From NCBI GenBank assembly GCA_037013495.1, contig CM072801.1, forward strand, positions 34,460,001 to 34,524,000: 64,000 nt of DNA. The letters are read 5' to 3'. Positions 40,046-55,799 of this stretch are shown here, piece after piece. The DNA is from Hippophae tibetana. Lineage: Eukaryota > Streptophyta > Magnoliopsida > Rosales > Elaeagnaceae. The translations under genes were made by a program, and so were the position numbers. Position 1 is the stretch's first letter. Every line of letters begins with the position of its first letter. The notes under the pieces were generated by a model, which did no database searches, was not told where the DNA came from, and saw only the letters and a program-made list of their open reading frames with translations.

Positions 40046-40439
40046 TTACATCACTATCCAAGGGTCTTAGGTTTTTCTCGCAAAATTTTGTTTTATTTAG
40101 TTTCCATTTTATTCAATATAGCTGTAAAGTAGATGTTTAAGGCGACCAAGGGTTCTTTATTTTTGTTGTCAATAAATCTTTATTCTTCAAAAAAAAATAG
40201 GAGAATAGAAAAAGAAAGGGGCAACTAGTCAAATTTTCAAAAACAGCAAATTTTTTTATAAATTTAACTTTTAACTTTATACGACTATAACTTTTGAGTG
40301 GGGTATTGTAACGACAATTATAATATATCAAATCAAAGCTCTTATCTATTCACACAATTATTTCTAGCCTCACGATGGAACCTGAATTATATACCCAATT
40401 TCCATCATTTACATCACTAACGAAGGGTTTTAGGTTTTT

Positions 40440-42750
40440 CTCGCAAATTTACGTTTTACAAATTTTCGGTTTAATTCAATAGAGCTGTAAAGGATATATT
40501 TGTTCTGATCAAGGGTTCTTTATTTATGTGTTCAATAAATCTCTATTCTTTGGAAAGAAACTAGGAGAATAGAAAAAGAAAGGAGCAACTGTTGAAATTT
40601 TCAAAAAAAATAAAACAATTGATAAATCGAACATTCAACTTTATACGACCATAACTTTTTACTGTGGTATCATAAGGACTATTATAATATATCAAATTGA
40701 AGCCCTTATCGATTAACACAATCAGTGTTGTCCTCACTAAGGAACCCGAATTATGTACCCAAATCCGTCATTTACATCACTTAACAAGGGTTTTAGGTTT
40801 TATTCGCAAATTTCTATTTTACAAACTTTCGATTTTATTCAATAGAGGTGTAAAGGAGATATTTAAGTCGACAAAGGGTTTTTTATTTATGTGCTCAATA
40901 AATCTCTATTCTTCGAAAAAAATATGAGAATAGAAAAAGAAAGGGGAACTGTTAAAATTTTCAAAAATAACAAAACATTTGACAAATCAAACTTTCAAAT
41001 TTATACGACTATAACTTTTGACAAGAGTATCGTACCGACAATTATAAAATATTAAATCAAAGCTCTTAACGATTCGCACAATTTGTTCTGGCCTCACTAT
41101 AAAACCTGAATTATATACCCAAATTCCATCATTTACATCACTAACCAAGGGTCTTAGCTTTTCTCGCAAATTTCTGCTTTACTTAGTTTCGATTTTATTC
41201 AATAGAGCTGTAAGGTAGATATTTAAGGCGACCAAGGGTTCTTTATTTATGTGATCAATAAATCTTTATTCTTCAAAAAATAGGAGAATAGAAAAAGAAT
41301 GGGGCAACTTGTTAAATTTTCAAAAATAACAAAAAATTTGATAAATTGAAATTTTAACTTTATACGACTATAACTTTTGAGTGGGGCATTGTAACGACAA
41401 TTATAATATATCAAATCAAAGCTCTTATCTATTCACACATTTATTTCTAGCCTCACGTTGGAACCTGAATTATATACCCAAATTCCATCATTTACATCAC
41501 TAACGAAGGGTTTTAGGTTTTTCTCGCAAATTTCCATTTTACAAATTTTCGGTTTTATTCACTAGAGCTGTAAAGGAGATATTTGTTCCGATCAAGGGTT
41601 CTTTATTTATGTGTTCAATAAATCTCTATTCTTTGGAAAGAAACTAGGAGAATAGAAAAAGAAAGGAGCAACATTTTGAAATTAAAAAAAAACAAAATAA
41701 TTGATAAATCGAACTTTCAACTTTATACGACCATAACTTTTTACTGTGGTATCATAAAGACTATTATAATATATCAAATTGAAGCCCTTATCGATTAACA
41801 CAATCAGTGTTGTCCTCACTAAGGAACCTGAATTATGTACCCAAATCCGTCATTTACATCACTTAACAAGGGTTTTAGGTTTTATTCGCAAATTTCTATT
41901 TTACAAACTTTCGATTTTATTCAGTAGAGGTGTAAAGGAGATATTTAAGTCAACAAAGGGTTTTTTATTTATGTGCTCAATAAATCTCTATTCTTCGAAA
42001 AAAATATGAGAATAGAAAAAGAAAGGGGAACTGTTAAAATTTTCAAAAATAACAAAACATTTGACAAATCAAACTTTCAAATTTATACGACTATAACTTT
42101 TGACAAGAGTATCGTACTGACAATTATAAAATATTAAATCAAAGCTCTTAATGATTCGCACAATTTGTTCTGGCCTCACTATAAAACCTGAATTATATAC
42201 CCAAATTCCATCATTTACATCACTAACCAAGGGTCTTAGCTTTTCTCGCAAATTTCTGTTTTACTTAGTTTCGATTTTATTCAATAGAGCTGTAAGGTAG
42301 ATATTTAAGGCGACCAAGGGTTCTTTATTTATTTGACCAATAAATCTTTATTCTTCAAAAAAAAATTGGAGAACAGAAAAAGAAATGGCAAACTAGTTAA
42401 ATTTTCAAAAATAACAAAAAATTTGATAAATTGAACTTTTAACTTTATACGACTATAACTTTTGAGTGGGGTATTGTAAAGACAACTATAATATATCAAA
42501 TCAAAGCTCTTATTTATTCACACAATTATTTCTAGCCTCACATTGGAACCTAAATTATATACCCAAATTCCATCATTTACATCACTAACGAAGGGTTTTA
42601 GGTTTTTCTCGCAAATTTCCATTTTACAAATTTTCGGTTTTATTCACTAGAGCTGTAAAGGAGATATTTGTTCTGATCAAGGGTTCTTTATTTATGTGTT
42701 CAATAAATCTCTATTCTTTGAAAAGAAACTAGGAGAATAGAAAAAGAAAG
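40440..42750 (+). repeat. Third partial copy of the ~30.0-32.3 kb segment
   Basis: The sequence matches 36.1-38.4 kb at an offset of 4,342 bp (12 monomers) and hence also 30.0-32.3 kb. Shared rare variants are GTTTAATTCAATAGAG, GGAGCAACATTTTGAAATT and AGTAGAGGTGTAAAGG. Similarity drops near 42.75 kb, where the GGAGCAAC context changes partner. So about 2.3 kb is present three times within 13 kb. Confidence 0.8.
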
Positions 42751-44747
42751 GAGCAACATTTTGAAATTAAAAAAAAAACAAAATATTTGATAAATCGGAC
42801 TTTCAACTTTATACGACCATAACTTTTGACTGTGGTATCATAAAAACTATTATAATATATCAAATTGAAGCCCTTATCGATTAACACAATCAGTGTTGGC
42901 CTCAGTAAGGAACCAAAATTATGTACCCAAATCCGTCATTTACATCATTTAACAAGGGTTTTAGGTTTTATTCGCAAATTTATATTTTACAAACTTTCGA
43001 TTTTATTCAATAGAGGTGTAAAGGAGATATTTAAGTCGACCAAGGGTTCTTTATTTATGTGATCAATAAATCTCTATTCTTCGAAAAAAATATGAGAATA
43101 GAAAAAGAAAGGGGAATTGTTAAAATTTTCAAAAATAACAAAACATTTGATAAATCGAACTTTCAAATTTATACTACTATAAATTTTGACTAGGGTATCG
43201 TACCGACAATTATAATATATTAATTCAAAACTTTAAATATTTTCACAATTTGTTCTGGCCTCACTATAGAACCTGAATTATATACCCAAATTCTATCATT
43301 TACATCACTAACCAAGGGTCTTAGCTTTTCTCGCAAATTTCTGTTTTACTTAGTTTCGATTTTATTCAATAGAGCTGTAAGGAAGATATTTAAGGCGACC
43401 AAGGGTTCTTTATTTATTTGACCAATAAATCTTTATTCTTCAAAAAAAAAATTGGAGAACAGAAAAAGAAATGGGCAACTTGTTAAATTTTCAAAAACAA
43501 CAAAAAATTTGATAAAGTGAACTTTTAACTTTATACGACTATAACTTTTGAGTGGGGTATTGTAAAGAAAATTATAATATATCAAATCAAAGCTCTTATC
43601 TATTCACACAATTATTTCTAGAATCACGTTGGAACCTGAATTATATACCCAAAATCCATCATTTACATCACTAACGAAGGGTTTTAGGTTTTTCTCGCAA
43701 ATTTCCATTTTACAAATTTTCGGTTTTATTCACTAGAGTTGTAAAGGAGATATTTGTTCCGATCAAGGGTTTCTTTATTTATGTGTTCAATAAATCTCTA
43801 TTCTTTGAAAAGAAACTAGGAGAATAGAAAAAGAAAGGAGCAACTGTTGAAATTTTCAAAAAAAAACAAAATATTTGATAAATCGGACTTTCAACTTTAT
43901 ACGACCATAACTTTTGACTGTGGTATCGTAAAGACTATTATAATATATCAAATTGAAGCCCTTATCGATTAACACAATCAGTGCTGGCCTCACTAAGGAA
44001 CCTGAATTATGTACCCAAATCTGTCATTTACATCACTTACCAAGGGTTTTAGGTTTTTCTCGTAAATTTCTATTTTTTAACTTTCGATTTTATTCAATAG
44101 AGCTGTAAAGGAGATATTTATGCAGACCAAGGGTTCTTTATTAATATGTTCAATAAATCTGTATTCTTCGAAAAAAATAGGAGCCTAGAAAAAAAAGAAC
44201 TACTATTGAAATTTTCAAAAAAACAAAACATTTGATAAATCGAACTTTCAAATTTATACTACTATAAATTTTGACTAGGGTATCGTACCGAAAATTATAA
44301 TATATTAATTCAAAGCTTTTAAAGATTCACAAAATTTGTTCTGGCCTCACTATAGAACCTGAATTATATACCCAAATTCTATCATTTACATCACTAACCA
44401 AGGGTCGTAGGTTTTTCTCGCAAATTTCTGTTTTACTTAGTTTCGATTTTATTCAATAGAGTTGTAAAGTAGATATTTAAGGCGACCAAGGGTTCTTTAT
44501 TTATTTGACAAATAAATCTTTATTCTTCAAAAAAAAATTGGAACACAGAAAAAGAAATGGGCAACTAGTTAAATTTTCAAAAACAACAAAAAATTTGATA
44601 AATTGAACTTTTAACTTTATACGACTATAACTTTTCATTGGGGTATTGTAACGACAATTATAATATATCAAATCAAAGCTCTTATCTATTCACACAATTA
44701 TTTCTAGCCTCACGATGGAACCTGAATTATATACCCAAATTCCATCA

Positions 44748-47643
44748 TTTACATCACTAACGAAGGGTTTTAGGTTTTTCTCGAAAATTTCCGTTTTACA
44801 AATTTTCGGTTTTATTCACTAGAGCTGTAAAGGAGATATTTGTTCCGATCAAGGGTTCTTATTTATGTGTTCAATAACTCTCAATTCTTTGAAAAGAAAC
44901 TAGGAGAATAGAAAAAGAAAGGAGCAACTGTTGAAATTTTCAAAAAAAACAAAATATTTGATAAATCGGACTTTCAACTTTATACGACCATAACTTTTAA
45001 CTGTGGTATCGTAAACACTATTATAATATATCAAATTGAAGCCCTTATCGATTACCACAATCAGTGCTGGCCTCACTAAGGAACCTGAATTATGTACCCA
45101 AATCCGTCATTTACATCACTTACCAAGGGTTTTAGGTTTTTCTCGTAAATTCCTTTTTTTTAACTTTCGATTTTATTCATTAGAACTGTAAAGGAGATAT
45201 TTATGCCGACCAAGGGTTCTTTATTAATATGTTCAATAAATCTGTATTCTTCGAAAAAAATAGGAGCCTAGAAAAAAAAAGAACTATTATTGAAATTTTC
45301 AAAAAAACAAAACATTTGATAAATCGAACTTCCAAATTTATACTACTATAAATTTTGACTAGGGTATCGTACCGACAATTATAATATATTAATTCAAAGC
45401 TTTTAAAGATTCACACAATTTTGTTCTGGCCTCGCTATAGAACCTGAATTATATACCCAAATTCGATCATTTACATCACTAACGAAGGGTCTTAGGTTTT
45501 TCTCGCAAATTTCTGTTTTACTTAGTTTCGATTTTATTCAATAGAGCTATAAAGTATATATTTAAGGCGACCAAGGGTTCTTTATTTATGTGATCAATAA
45601 ATCTCTATTCTTCAAAAAAAAATTGGAACACAGAAAAAGAAATGGGCAACTAGTTAAATTTTCAAAAACAACAAAAAATTTGATAAATTGAACTTTTAAC
45701 TTTATACGACTATAACTTTTGAGTGGGGTATTGTAACGACAATTATAATATATGAAATCAAAGATCTTATCTATTCACACAATTATTTCTAGCCTCACGT
45801 TGGAACCGGAATTATATACCCAAATTCCATCATTTACATCACTAACGAAGGGTTTTAGGTTTTTCTCGCAAATTTCCGTTTTACAAATTTTCGGTTTTAT
45901 TCACTAGAGCTGTAAAGGAGATATTTGTTCCGATCAAGGGTTATTTATTTATGTGTTCAATAAATCTCTATTCTTTGAAAAGAAACGAGGAGAATAGACA
46001 AAGAAAGGAGCAACTGTTGAAATTTTCAAAAAAAACAAAATATTTGATAAATCGGACTTTCAACTTTATACGACCATAACTTTTGACTGTGGTATCGTAA
46101 ACACTATTATAATATATCAAATTGAAGCCCTTATCGATTAACACAATCAGTGCTGGCCTCACTAAGGAACCTGAATTATGTACCCAAATCCGTCATTTAC
46201 ATCACTAACGAAGGGTTTTAGGTTTTTCTCGCAAATTTCCGTTTTACAAATTTTCGGTTTTATTCACTAGAGCTGTAAAGGAGATATTTGTTCCGATCAA
46301 GGGTTCTTATTTATGTGTTCAATAACTCTCAATTATTTGAAAAGAAACTAGGAGAATAGAAAAAGAAAGGAGCAACTGTTGAAATTTTCAAAAAAAACAA
46401 AATATTTGATAAATCGGACTTTCAACTTTATACGACCATAACTTTTAACTGTGGTATCGTAAACACTATTATAATATATCAAATTGAAGCCCTTATCGAT
46501 TACCACAATCAGTGCTGGCCTCACTAAGGAACCTGAATTATGTACCCAAATCCGTCATTTACATCACTTACCAAGGGTTTTAGGTTTTTCTCGTAAATTC
46601 CTTTTTTTTAACTTTCGATTTTATTCATTAGAACTGTAAAGGAGATATTTATGCCGACCAAGGGTTCTTTATTAATATGTTCAATAAATCTGTATTCTTC
46701 GAAAAAAATAGGAGCCTAGAAAAAAAAAGAACTATTATTGAAATTTTCAAAAAAACAAAACATTTGATAAATCGAACTTCCAAATTTATACTACTATAAA
46801 TTTTGACTAGGGTATCGTACCGACAATTATAATATATTAATTCAAAGCTTTTAAAGATTCACACAATTTGTTCTGGCCTCGCTATAGAACCTGAATTATA
46901 TACCCAAATTCTATCATTTACATCACTAACGAAGGGTCTTAGGTTTTTCTCGCAAATTTCTATTTTACTTAGTTTCGATTTTATTCAATAGAGCTATAAA
47001 GTATATATTTAAGGCGACCAAGGGTTCTTTATTTATGTGATCAATAAATCTCTATTCTTCAAAAAAAAAATTGGAACACAGAAAAAGAAATGGGCAACTA
47101 GTTAAATTTTCAAAAACAACAAAAAATTTGATAAATTGAACTTTTAACTTTATACGACTATAACTTTTGAGTGGGGTATTGTAACGACAATTATAATATA
47201 TCAAATCAAAGATCTTATCTATTCACACAATTATTTCTAGCCTCACGTTGGAACCTGAATTATATACCCAAATTCCATTATTTACATCACTAACGAAGGG
47301 TTTTAGGTTTTTCTCGCAAATTTCCGTTTTACAAATTTTCGGTTTTATTCACTAGAGCTGTAAAGGAGATATTTGTTCCGATCAAGGTTTATTTATTTAT
47401 GTGTTCAATAAATCTCTATTCTTTGAAAAGAAACGAGGAGAATAGACTAAGAAAGGAGCAACTGTTGAAATTTTCAAAAAAAACAAAATATTTGATAAAT
47501 CGGACTTTCAACTTTATACGACCATAACTTTTGACTCTGGTATCGTAAACACTATTATAATATATCAAATTGAAGCCCTTATCGATTAACACAATCAGTG
47601 CTGGCCTCACTAAGGAACCTGAATTATGTACCCAAATCCGTCA
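44748..47643 (+). repeat. Tandem duplication of a four-monomer block (2 x 1,448 bp)
   Basis: The rare string TCAATAACTCTCAATT occurs at 44871 and 46319, offset 1,448 bp, and the GCCTCGCTATAGAACC variant likewise at about 45429 and 46875. Copy 1 is about 44748-46195 and copy 2 about 46196-47643. At the junction a c-type head (AAATCCGTC) is joined to a b-type body (CTAACGAAGGG) within CATTTACATCAC, giving a single-monomer c-to-c step (46164 to 46524). Confidence 0.85.
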
Positions 47644-50600
47644 TTTACATCACTTACCAAGGGTTTTAGGTTTTTCTCGCAAATTTCTATTTTTCTAACT
47701 TTACATTTTATTCAATAGAACTGTAAAAGAGATATTTATGCCGACCAAGGGTTCTTTATTAATATGTTCAATAAATCTATATTCTTCGAAAAAAATAGGA
47801 GCCTAGAAAAAAAAGAACTACTATTGAAATTTTCAAAAATACAAAACATTTGATAAATCGAACTTCCAAATTTATACTACTATAAATTTTGACTAGGGTA
47901 TCGTACCGACAATTATAATATATTAATTCAAAGCTTTTAAAGATTCACACAATTTGTTCTGGCCTCACTATAGAGCCTGAATTGTATACCCAAATTCTAT
48001 CATTTACATCACTAACCAAGGGTCTTAGGTTTTTCTCGCAAATTTCTGTTTTACTTAGTTTCGATTTTATTCAATAGAGCTGTAAAGTAGATATTTAAGG
48101 CGATCAAGGGTTCTTTATTTATGTGATCAATAAATCTTTATTCTTAAAAAAAAATAGGAGAATAGAAAAAGAAAGGGGCAACTAGTCAAATTTTCAAAAA
48201 CAACAAAAAATTTTATAAATTGAACTTTTAACTTTATACGACTATAACTTTTGTGTGGGGTATTGTAAAGACAATTATAATATATCAAATCAAAGCTCTT
48301 ATCTATTCACACAATTATTTCTAGCCTCACATTAGAACCTGAATTATATACCCAAATACCATCATTTACATCACTAACGAAGGGTTTTAGGTTTTTCTCC
48401 CAAATTTCCATTTTACAAATTTTCGGTTTTATTCACTAGAGCTGTAAAGGAGATATTTGTTCCGATCAAGGGTTCTTATTTATGTGTTCAATAAATCTCT
48501 ATTCTTTGAAAAGAAACTAGTAGAATAGAAAAAGAAAGGAGCAACTGTTGAAATTTACAAAAAAACAAAACATTTGATAAATTGAACTTTCAACTTTATA
48601 CGACCATAACTTTTGACTGTGGTATCGTAAAGACTATTATAATATATCAAATTGAAGCCCTTATCGATTAACACAATCAGTGCTGGCCTCACTAAGGAAC
48701 CTGAATTATGTACCCAAATCCGTCATTTACATCACTTACGAGGGGTTTTAGGTTTTTCTCGTAAATTTCTTTTTTTGAACTTTCGATTTTATTCAATAGA
48801 GTTGTAAAGGAGATATTTATGCCGACCAAGGGTTCTTATTTATGTGTTCAATAAATCTCTATTCTTTGAAAAGAAACAAGTAGAATAGAAAAAGAAAGGA
48901 GCAACTGTTGAAATTTACAAAAAAAACAAAATATTTGATAAATCGGACTTTCAACTTTATACGACCATAACTTTTGACTGTGGTATCGTAAAGACTATTA
49001 TAATATATCATATTGAAGCCCTTATCGATTAAGACAATTAGTGCTGGCCTCACTAAGGAAACTGAATTATGTACCCAAATCCGTCATTTACATCACTTAC
49101 CAGGGGTTTTAGGTTTTTCTCGTAAATTTCTTTTTTTTAACTTTCGATTTTATTCAATAGAGCAGTAAAGGAGATATTTATGCTGACCAAGGGTTCTTTA
49201 TTAATATGTTCAATAAATTTGTATTCTTCGAAAAAAATAGGAGCCTAGAAAAAAAAAGAACTATTATTGAAATTTTCAAAAATACAAAACATTTGATAAA
49301 TCGAACTTCCAAATTTATACTACTATAAATTTTGACTATGGTATCGTACCGACAATTATAATATATTAATTCAAAGCTTTTAAAGATTCACACAATTTGT
49401 TCTGGCCTCACTGTAGAGCCTGAATTGTATACCCAAATTCTATCATTTACATCACTAACCAAGGGTCTTAGGTTTTTCTCGCAAATTTCTGTTCTACTTA
49501 GTTTCGATTTTATTCAATAGAGCTGTAAAGTAGATATTTAAGGCGATCAAGGGTTATTTATTTATGTGATCAATAAATCTTTATTCTTCAAAAAAAAAAT
49601 AGGAGAATAGAAAAAGAAAGGGGCAACTAGTCAAATTTTCAAAAACAACAAAAAATTTTATAAATTGAACTTTTAACTTTATACGACTATAACTTTTGTG
49701 TGGGGTATTGTAAAGACAATTATAATATATCAAATCAAAGCTCTTATCTATTCGCACATTTATTTCTAGCCTCACATTGGAACCTGAATTATATACCCAA
49801 ATACCATCATTTACATCACTAACGAAGGGTTTTAGGTTTTTCTCGCAAATTTCCATTTTACAAATTTTCGGTTTTATTCACTAGAGCTGTAAAGGAGATA
49901 TTTGTTCCGATCATGGGTTCTTATTTATGTGTTCAATAAATCTCTATTCTTTGAAAAGAAACTAGGAGAATAGAAAAAGAAAGGAGCAACTATTGAAATT
50001 TACAAAAAAAACAAAATATTTGATAAATCAGACTTTCAACTTTATACGACCATAACTTTTGACTGTGGTATCGTAAAGACTATTATAATATATCAAATTG
50101 AAGCCCTTATCGATTAACACAATCAGTGCTGGCCTTACTAAGGAACCTGAATTATGTACCCAAATCCGTCATTTACATCACTTACCATGGGTTTTAGGTT
50201 TTTCTCGTAAATTCCTTTTTTTTAACTTTCGATTTTATTCAATAGAGCTGTAAAGGAGATATTTATGCCGACCAAGGGTTCTTTATTAATTTGTTCAATA
50301 AATCTGTATTCTTCGAAAAAAATAGGAGCCTAGAAAAAAAAAGAACTATTATTGAAATTTTCAAAAAAACAAAACATTTGATAAATCGAACTTCCAAATT
50401 TATACTACTATAAATTTTGATTAGGGTATCGTACCGACAATTATAATATATTAATTCAAAGCTTTTAAAGATTCACACAATTTGTTCTGGCCTCGCTATA
50501 GAACCTGAATTATATACCCAAATTCTATCATTTACATCACTAACGAACGGTCTTAGGTTTTTCTCGCAAATTTCTGTTTTACTTAGTTTCGATTTTATTC

Positions 50601-53600
50601 AATAGAGCTATAAAGTAGATATTTAAGGCGACCAAGGGTTCTTTATTTATGTGATCAATAAATCTCTATTCTTCAAAAAAAAAATTGGAACACAGAAAAA
50701 GAAATGGGCAACTAGTTAAATTTTCAAAAACAACAAAAAATTTGATAAATTGAACTTTTAACTTTATACGACTATAACTTTTGAGTGGGGTATTGTAACG
50801 ACAATTATAATATATCAAATCAAAGCTCTTATCTATTCACACAATTATTTCTAGCCTCACGTTGGAACCTGAATTATATACCCAAATTCCATCATTTACA
50901 TCACTAACGAAGGGTTTTAGGTTTTTCTCGCAAATTTCCGTTTTACAAATTTTCGGTTTTATTCACTAGAGTTGTAAATGAGATATTTGTTCCGATCAAG
51001 GGTTCTTTATTTATGTGTTCAATAAATCTCTATTCTTTGAAAAGAAACTAGGAGAATAGACAAAGAAAGGAGCAACTGTTGAAATTTTCAAAAAAAACAA
51101 AATATTTGATAAATCGGACTTTCAACTTTATACGACCATAACTTTTGACTGTGGTATCGTAAAGACTATTATAATATATCAAATTGAAGCCCTTATCGAT
51201 TAACACAATCAGTGCTGGCCTCACTAAGGAACCTGAATTATGTACCCAAATCCGTCATTTACATCACTTACCAAGGGTTTTAGGTTTTTCTCGCAAATTT
51301 CTATTTTTCTAACTTTACATTTTATTCAATAGAACTGTAAAAGAGATATTTATGCCGACCAAGGGTTCTTTATTAATATGTTCAATAAATCTGTATTCTT
51401 CGAAAAAAAAATAGGAGCCTAGAAAAAAAAGAACTACTATTGAAATTTTAAAAAAAACACAACATTTGATAAATCGAACTTGCAAATTTATACTACTATA
51501 AATTTTGACTATGGTATCGTACTGACAATTATAATATATTAATTCAAAGCTTTTAAAGATTCACACAATTTGTTCTGGCCTCACTATAGAGCCTGAATTA
51601 TATACCCAAATTCTATCATTTACATCACTAACGAAGGGGCTTAGGTTTTTCTCGCAAATTAATGTTTTACTTAGTTTCGATTTTATTCAATAGAGCTGTA
51701 AAGTAGATATATAAGGCGACCAAGGGTTCTTTATTTATGTGATCAATAAATCTTTATTCTTCAAAAAAAAATAGGAGAATAGAAAAAGAAAGGGGCAACT
51801 AGTCAAATTTTCAAAAACAACAAAAAAGTTTATAAATTGAAATTTTAACTTTATACGACTATAAATTTTGAGTGGGATATTGTAAAGAAAATTATAATAT
51901 ATCAAATCAAAGCTCTTATCTATTCACACAATTATTTCTAGCCTCACATTGGAACCTGAATTATATACCCAAATACCATCATTTACATCACTAACGAAGG
52001 GTTTTAGGTTTTTCTCGCAAATTTCCATTTTACAAATTTTCGGTTTTATTCACTAGAGTTGTAAAGGAGATATTTGTTCCGATCAAGGGTTCTTATTTAT
52101 GTGTTCAATAAATCTCTATTCTTTGAAATCAAACTAGGAGAATAGAAAAAGAAAGGAGCAACTGTTGAAATTTACAAAAAAACAAAACATTAGATAAATT
52201 GAACTTTCAACTTTATACGACCATAACTTTTGACTGTGGTATCGTAAAGACTATTATAATATATCAAATTGAAGCCCTTATCGATTAACACAATCAGTGC
52301 TGGCCTCACTAAGGAACCTGAATTATGTACCCAAATCCGTCATTTACATCACTTACGAGGGGTTTTAGGTTTTTCTCGTAAATTTCTTTTTTTTAACTTT
52401 CGATTATATTCAATAGAGCTGTAAAGGAGATATTTATGCCGACCAAGGGTTCTTATTTATGTGTTCAATAAATCTCTATTCTTTGAAAAGAAAAAAGTAG
52501 AATAGAAAAAGAAAGGAGCAACTGTTGAAATTTACAAAAAAAACAAAATATTTGATAAATCGGACTTTCAACTTTATACTACCATAACTTTTGACTGTGG
52601 TATCGTAAAGACTATTATAATATATCAAATTGAAGCCCTTATCGATTAAGACAATCAGTGCTGGCCTCACTAAGGAACCTGAATTATGTACCCAAATCCG
52701 TCATTTACATCACTTACCAGGGGTTTTAGGTTTTTCTCGTAAATTTCTTTTTTTTAACTTTCGATTTTATTCAATAGAGCTGTAAAGGAGATATTTATCC
52801 TGACCAAGGGTTCTTTATTAATATGTTCAATAAATCTGTATTCTTCGAAAAAAATAGGAGCCTAGAAAAAAAAAGAACTATTATTGAAATTTTCAAAAAA
52901 ACAAAACATTTGATAAATCGAACTTCCAAATTTATACTACTATAAATTTTGACTAGGGTATCGTACCGACAATTATAATATATTAATTCAAATCTTTTAA
53001 AGATTCACACAATTTGTTCTGGCCTCACTATAGAACCTGAATTGTATACCCAAATTCTATCATTTACATCACAAACCAAGGGTCTTAGGTTTTTTTCGCA
53101 AATTTCTGTTTTACTTAGTTTCGATTTTATTCAATAGAGCTGTAAAGTAGATATTTAAGGCGACCAAGGGTTCTTTATTTATGTGATCAAAAAATCTTTA
53201 TTCTTCAAAGAAAATAGGAGAATAGAAAAAGAAAGGGGCAACTAGTCAAATTTTCAAAAACAACAAAAAATTTTATAAATTGAACTTTTAACTTTATACG
53301 ACTATAACTTTTGAGTGGGGTATTGTAACGACAATTATAATATATCAAATCAAAGCTCTTATCTATTCACAAAAGTATTTCTAGCCTCACGTTGGAACCT
53401 GAATTATATACCCAAATTCCATCATTTACATCACTAACGAAGGGTTTTAGGTTTTTCTCGCAATTTTCCGTTTTAGAAATTTTCGGTTTTATTCACTAGA
53501 GCTGTAAAGGAGATATTTGTTCCAACAAGGGTTCTTTATTTATGTGTTCAATAAATCTCTATTCTTTGAAAAGAAACTAGGAGAATAGAAAAAGAAAGGA

Positions 53601-53900
53601 GCAACTGTTGAAATTTTCAAAAAAAACAAAATATTTGATAAATCGGACTTTCAACTTTATACGACCATAACTTTTAACTGTGGTATCGTAAACACTATTA
53701 TAATATATCAAATTGAAGCCCTTATCGATTAACACAATCAGTGCTGGCCTCACTAAGGAACCTGAATTATGTACCCAAATAAGTCATTTACATCACTTAC
53801 CAAGGGTTTTAGGTTTTTCTCGCAAATTTCTATTTTTCTAATTTTCGATTTTATTCATTCGAACTGTAAAGGAGATATTTATGCCGACCAAGGGTTATTT
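46700..53900 (+). repeat. Tandem ten-monomer block (2 x ~3,614 bp)
   Basis: Rare variants recur at an offset of about 3,614 bp: CTTTACATTTTATTC near 47698 and 51313, CTTACGAGGGG near 48735 and 52350, CCCAAATACCATC near 48352 and 51970, and AGAATAGAC near 47445 and 51055. Single-monomer c-to-c steps occur at the same place in both copies (48695 to 49057 and 52309 to 52671), where a c-type body switches to b-type after CCGACCAAGGGTTCTT. Outer limits are approximate. Confidence 0.75.
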
Positions 53901-55799
53901 ATTAATATGTTCAATAAATCTGTATTCTTCGAAAAAAATAGGAGCCTAGAAAAAAAAAACTACTATTTAAATTTTTAAAAAAACAAAACATTTGATAAAT
54001 CGAACTTTCAAATTTATACTACTATAAATTTTGACGAGGGTATCGTACCGACAATTATAATATATTAATTCAAAGCTTTTAAAGATTCACACAATTTGTT
54101 CTGGCCTCGCTATAGAGCCTGAATTATATACCCAAATCCTATCATTTACATCACTAACCAAGGGTCTTAGGTTTTTCTCGCAAATTTCTGTTTTAGTTAG
54201 TTTCGATTTTATTTAATAGAGCTGTAAAGTAGATGTTTAAGGCGACCAAGGGTTCTTTATTTATGTGATCAATAAATCTTTATTCTTCAAAAAAATAGGA
54301 GAATAGAAAAAGAAAGGGGCAACTAGTCAAATTTTCAAAAACAACAAAAAATTTTATAAATTGAACTTTTAACTTTATACGACTATAACTTTTGAGTGGT
54401 TTATTGTAACGACAATTATAATATATCAAATCAAAGCTCTTATCTATTCACACAATTATTTCTAGCCTCACGTTGGAACCTGAATTATATACCCAAATTT
54501 CATCATTTACATCACTAACGAAGGGTTTTAGGTTTTTCTCGCAAATTTCCATTTTACAAATTTTCGGTTTTATTCAATAGAGCTGTAAAGGAGATATTTG
54601 TTCCGATCAAGGGTTCTATATTTATGTGTTCAATAAATCCCTATTCTTTGAAAAGAAACTAGGAGTTAAGAAAAAGAAAGGAGCAACTGTTGAAATTTTC
54701 AAAGAAACAAAACATTTGATAAATCGAACGTTCAACTTTATACGACCATAACTTTTGACTGTGGTATCGTAAAGACTATTATAATATATCAAATTGAAGC
54801 CCTTATCGATTAACACAATCAGTGTTTGCCTCACTAAGGAACCTGAATTATGTACCCAAATCCGTCATTTACATCACTTACCAAGGGTTTTAGGTTTTAT
54901 TCGCAAATTTCTATTTTACTAACTTTCGATTTAATTCAATAGAGCTGTAAAGGAGATATTTATGCCGACCAAGGGTTCTTTATTTATGTGTTCAATAAAT
55001 CTCTATTCTTCGAAAAAATATGAGAATAGAAAAAAAAGGGGAACTATTAAAATTTTCAAAAATAACAAAACATTTGACAAATCAAACTTTCAAATTTATA
55101 CGACTATAACTTTTGACTGGGTATCGTACCGAAAATTATAATGTATTAATTCAAAGCCTTTAAAGATTCACACAATTTGTTCTGGCCTCACTATAGAACC
55201 TGAATTATATACCCAAATTCTATCATTTACATCACTAACCAAGGGTCGTAGGTTTTTCTCGCAAATTTCTGTTTTACTTAGTTTCGATTTTATTCAATAG
55301 AGTTGTAAAGTAGATATTTAAGGCGACCAAGGATTCTTTTTTTATTTGACCAATAAATCTTTATTCTTCAAAAAAAAATTGGAACATAGAAAAAGAAATG
55401 GGCAACTAGTTAAATTTTCAAAAACAACAAAAAATTTGATAAATTGAACTTTTAACTTTATACGACTATAACTTTTGAGTGGGGTATTGTAATGACAATT
55501 ATAATATATCAAATCAAAGCTCTTATCTATTCACACAATTATTTCTAGCCTCACATTGGAACCTGAATTATATACCCAAATTCCATAATTTACATCACTA
55601 ACGAAGGGTTTTAGGTTTTTCTCGCAAATTTCCGTTTTACAAATTTTCGGTTTTATTCAATAATGTAGTAAAGGAGATATTTGTTCCGATCAAGGGTTCT
55701 TTATTTATGTGTTCAATAAATCTCTATTCTTTGAAAAGAAACTAGGAGAATAGAAAAAGAAAGGGGCAACTAGTTAAATTTACAAAAAAAACAAAATAT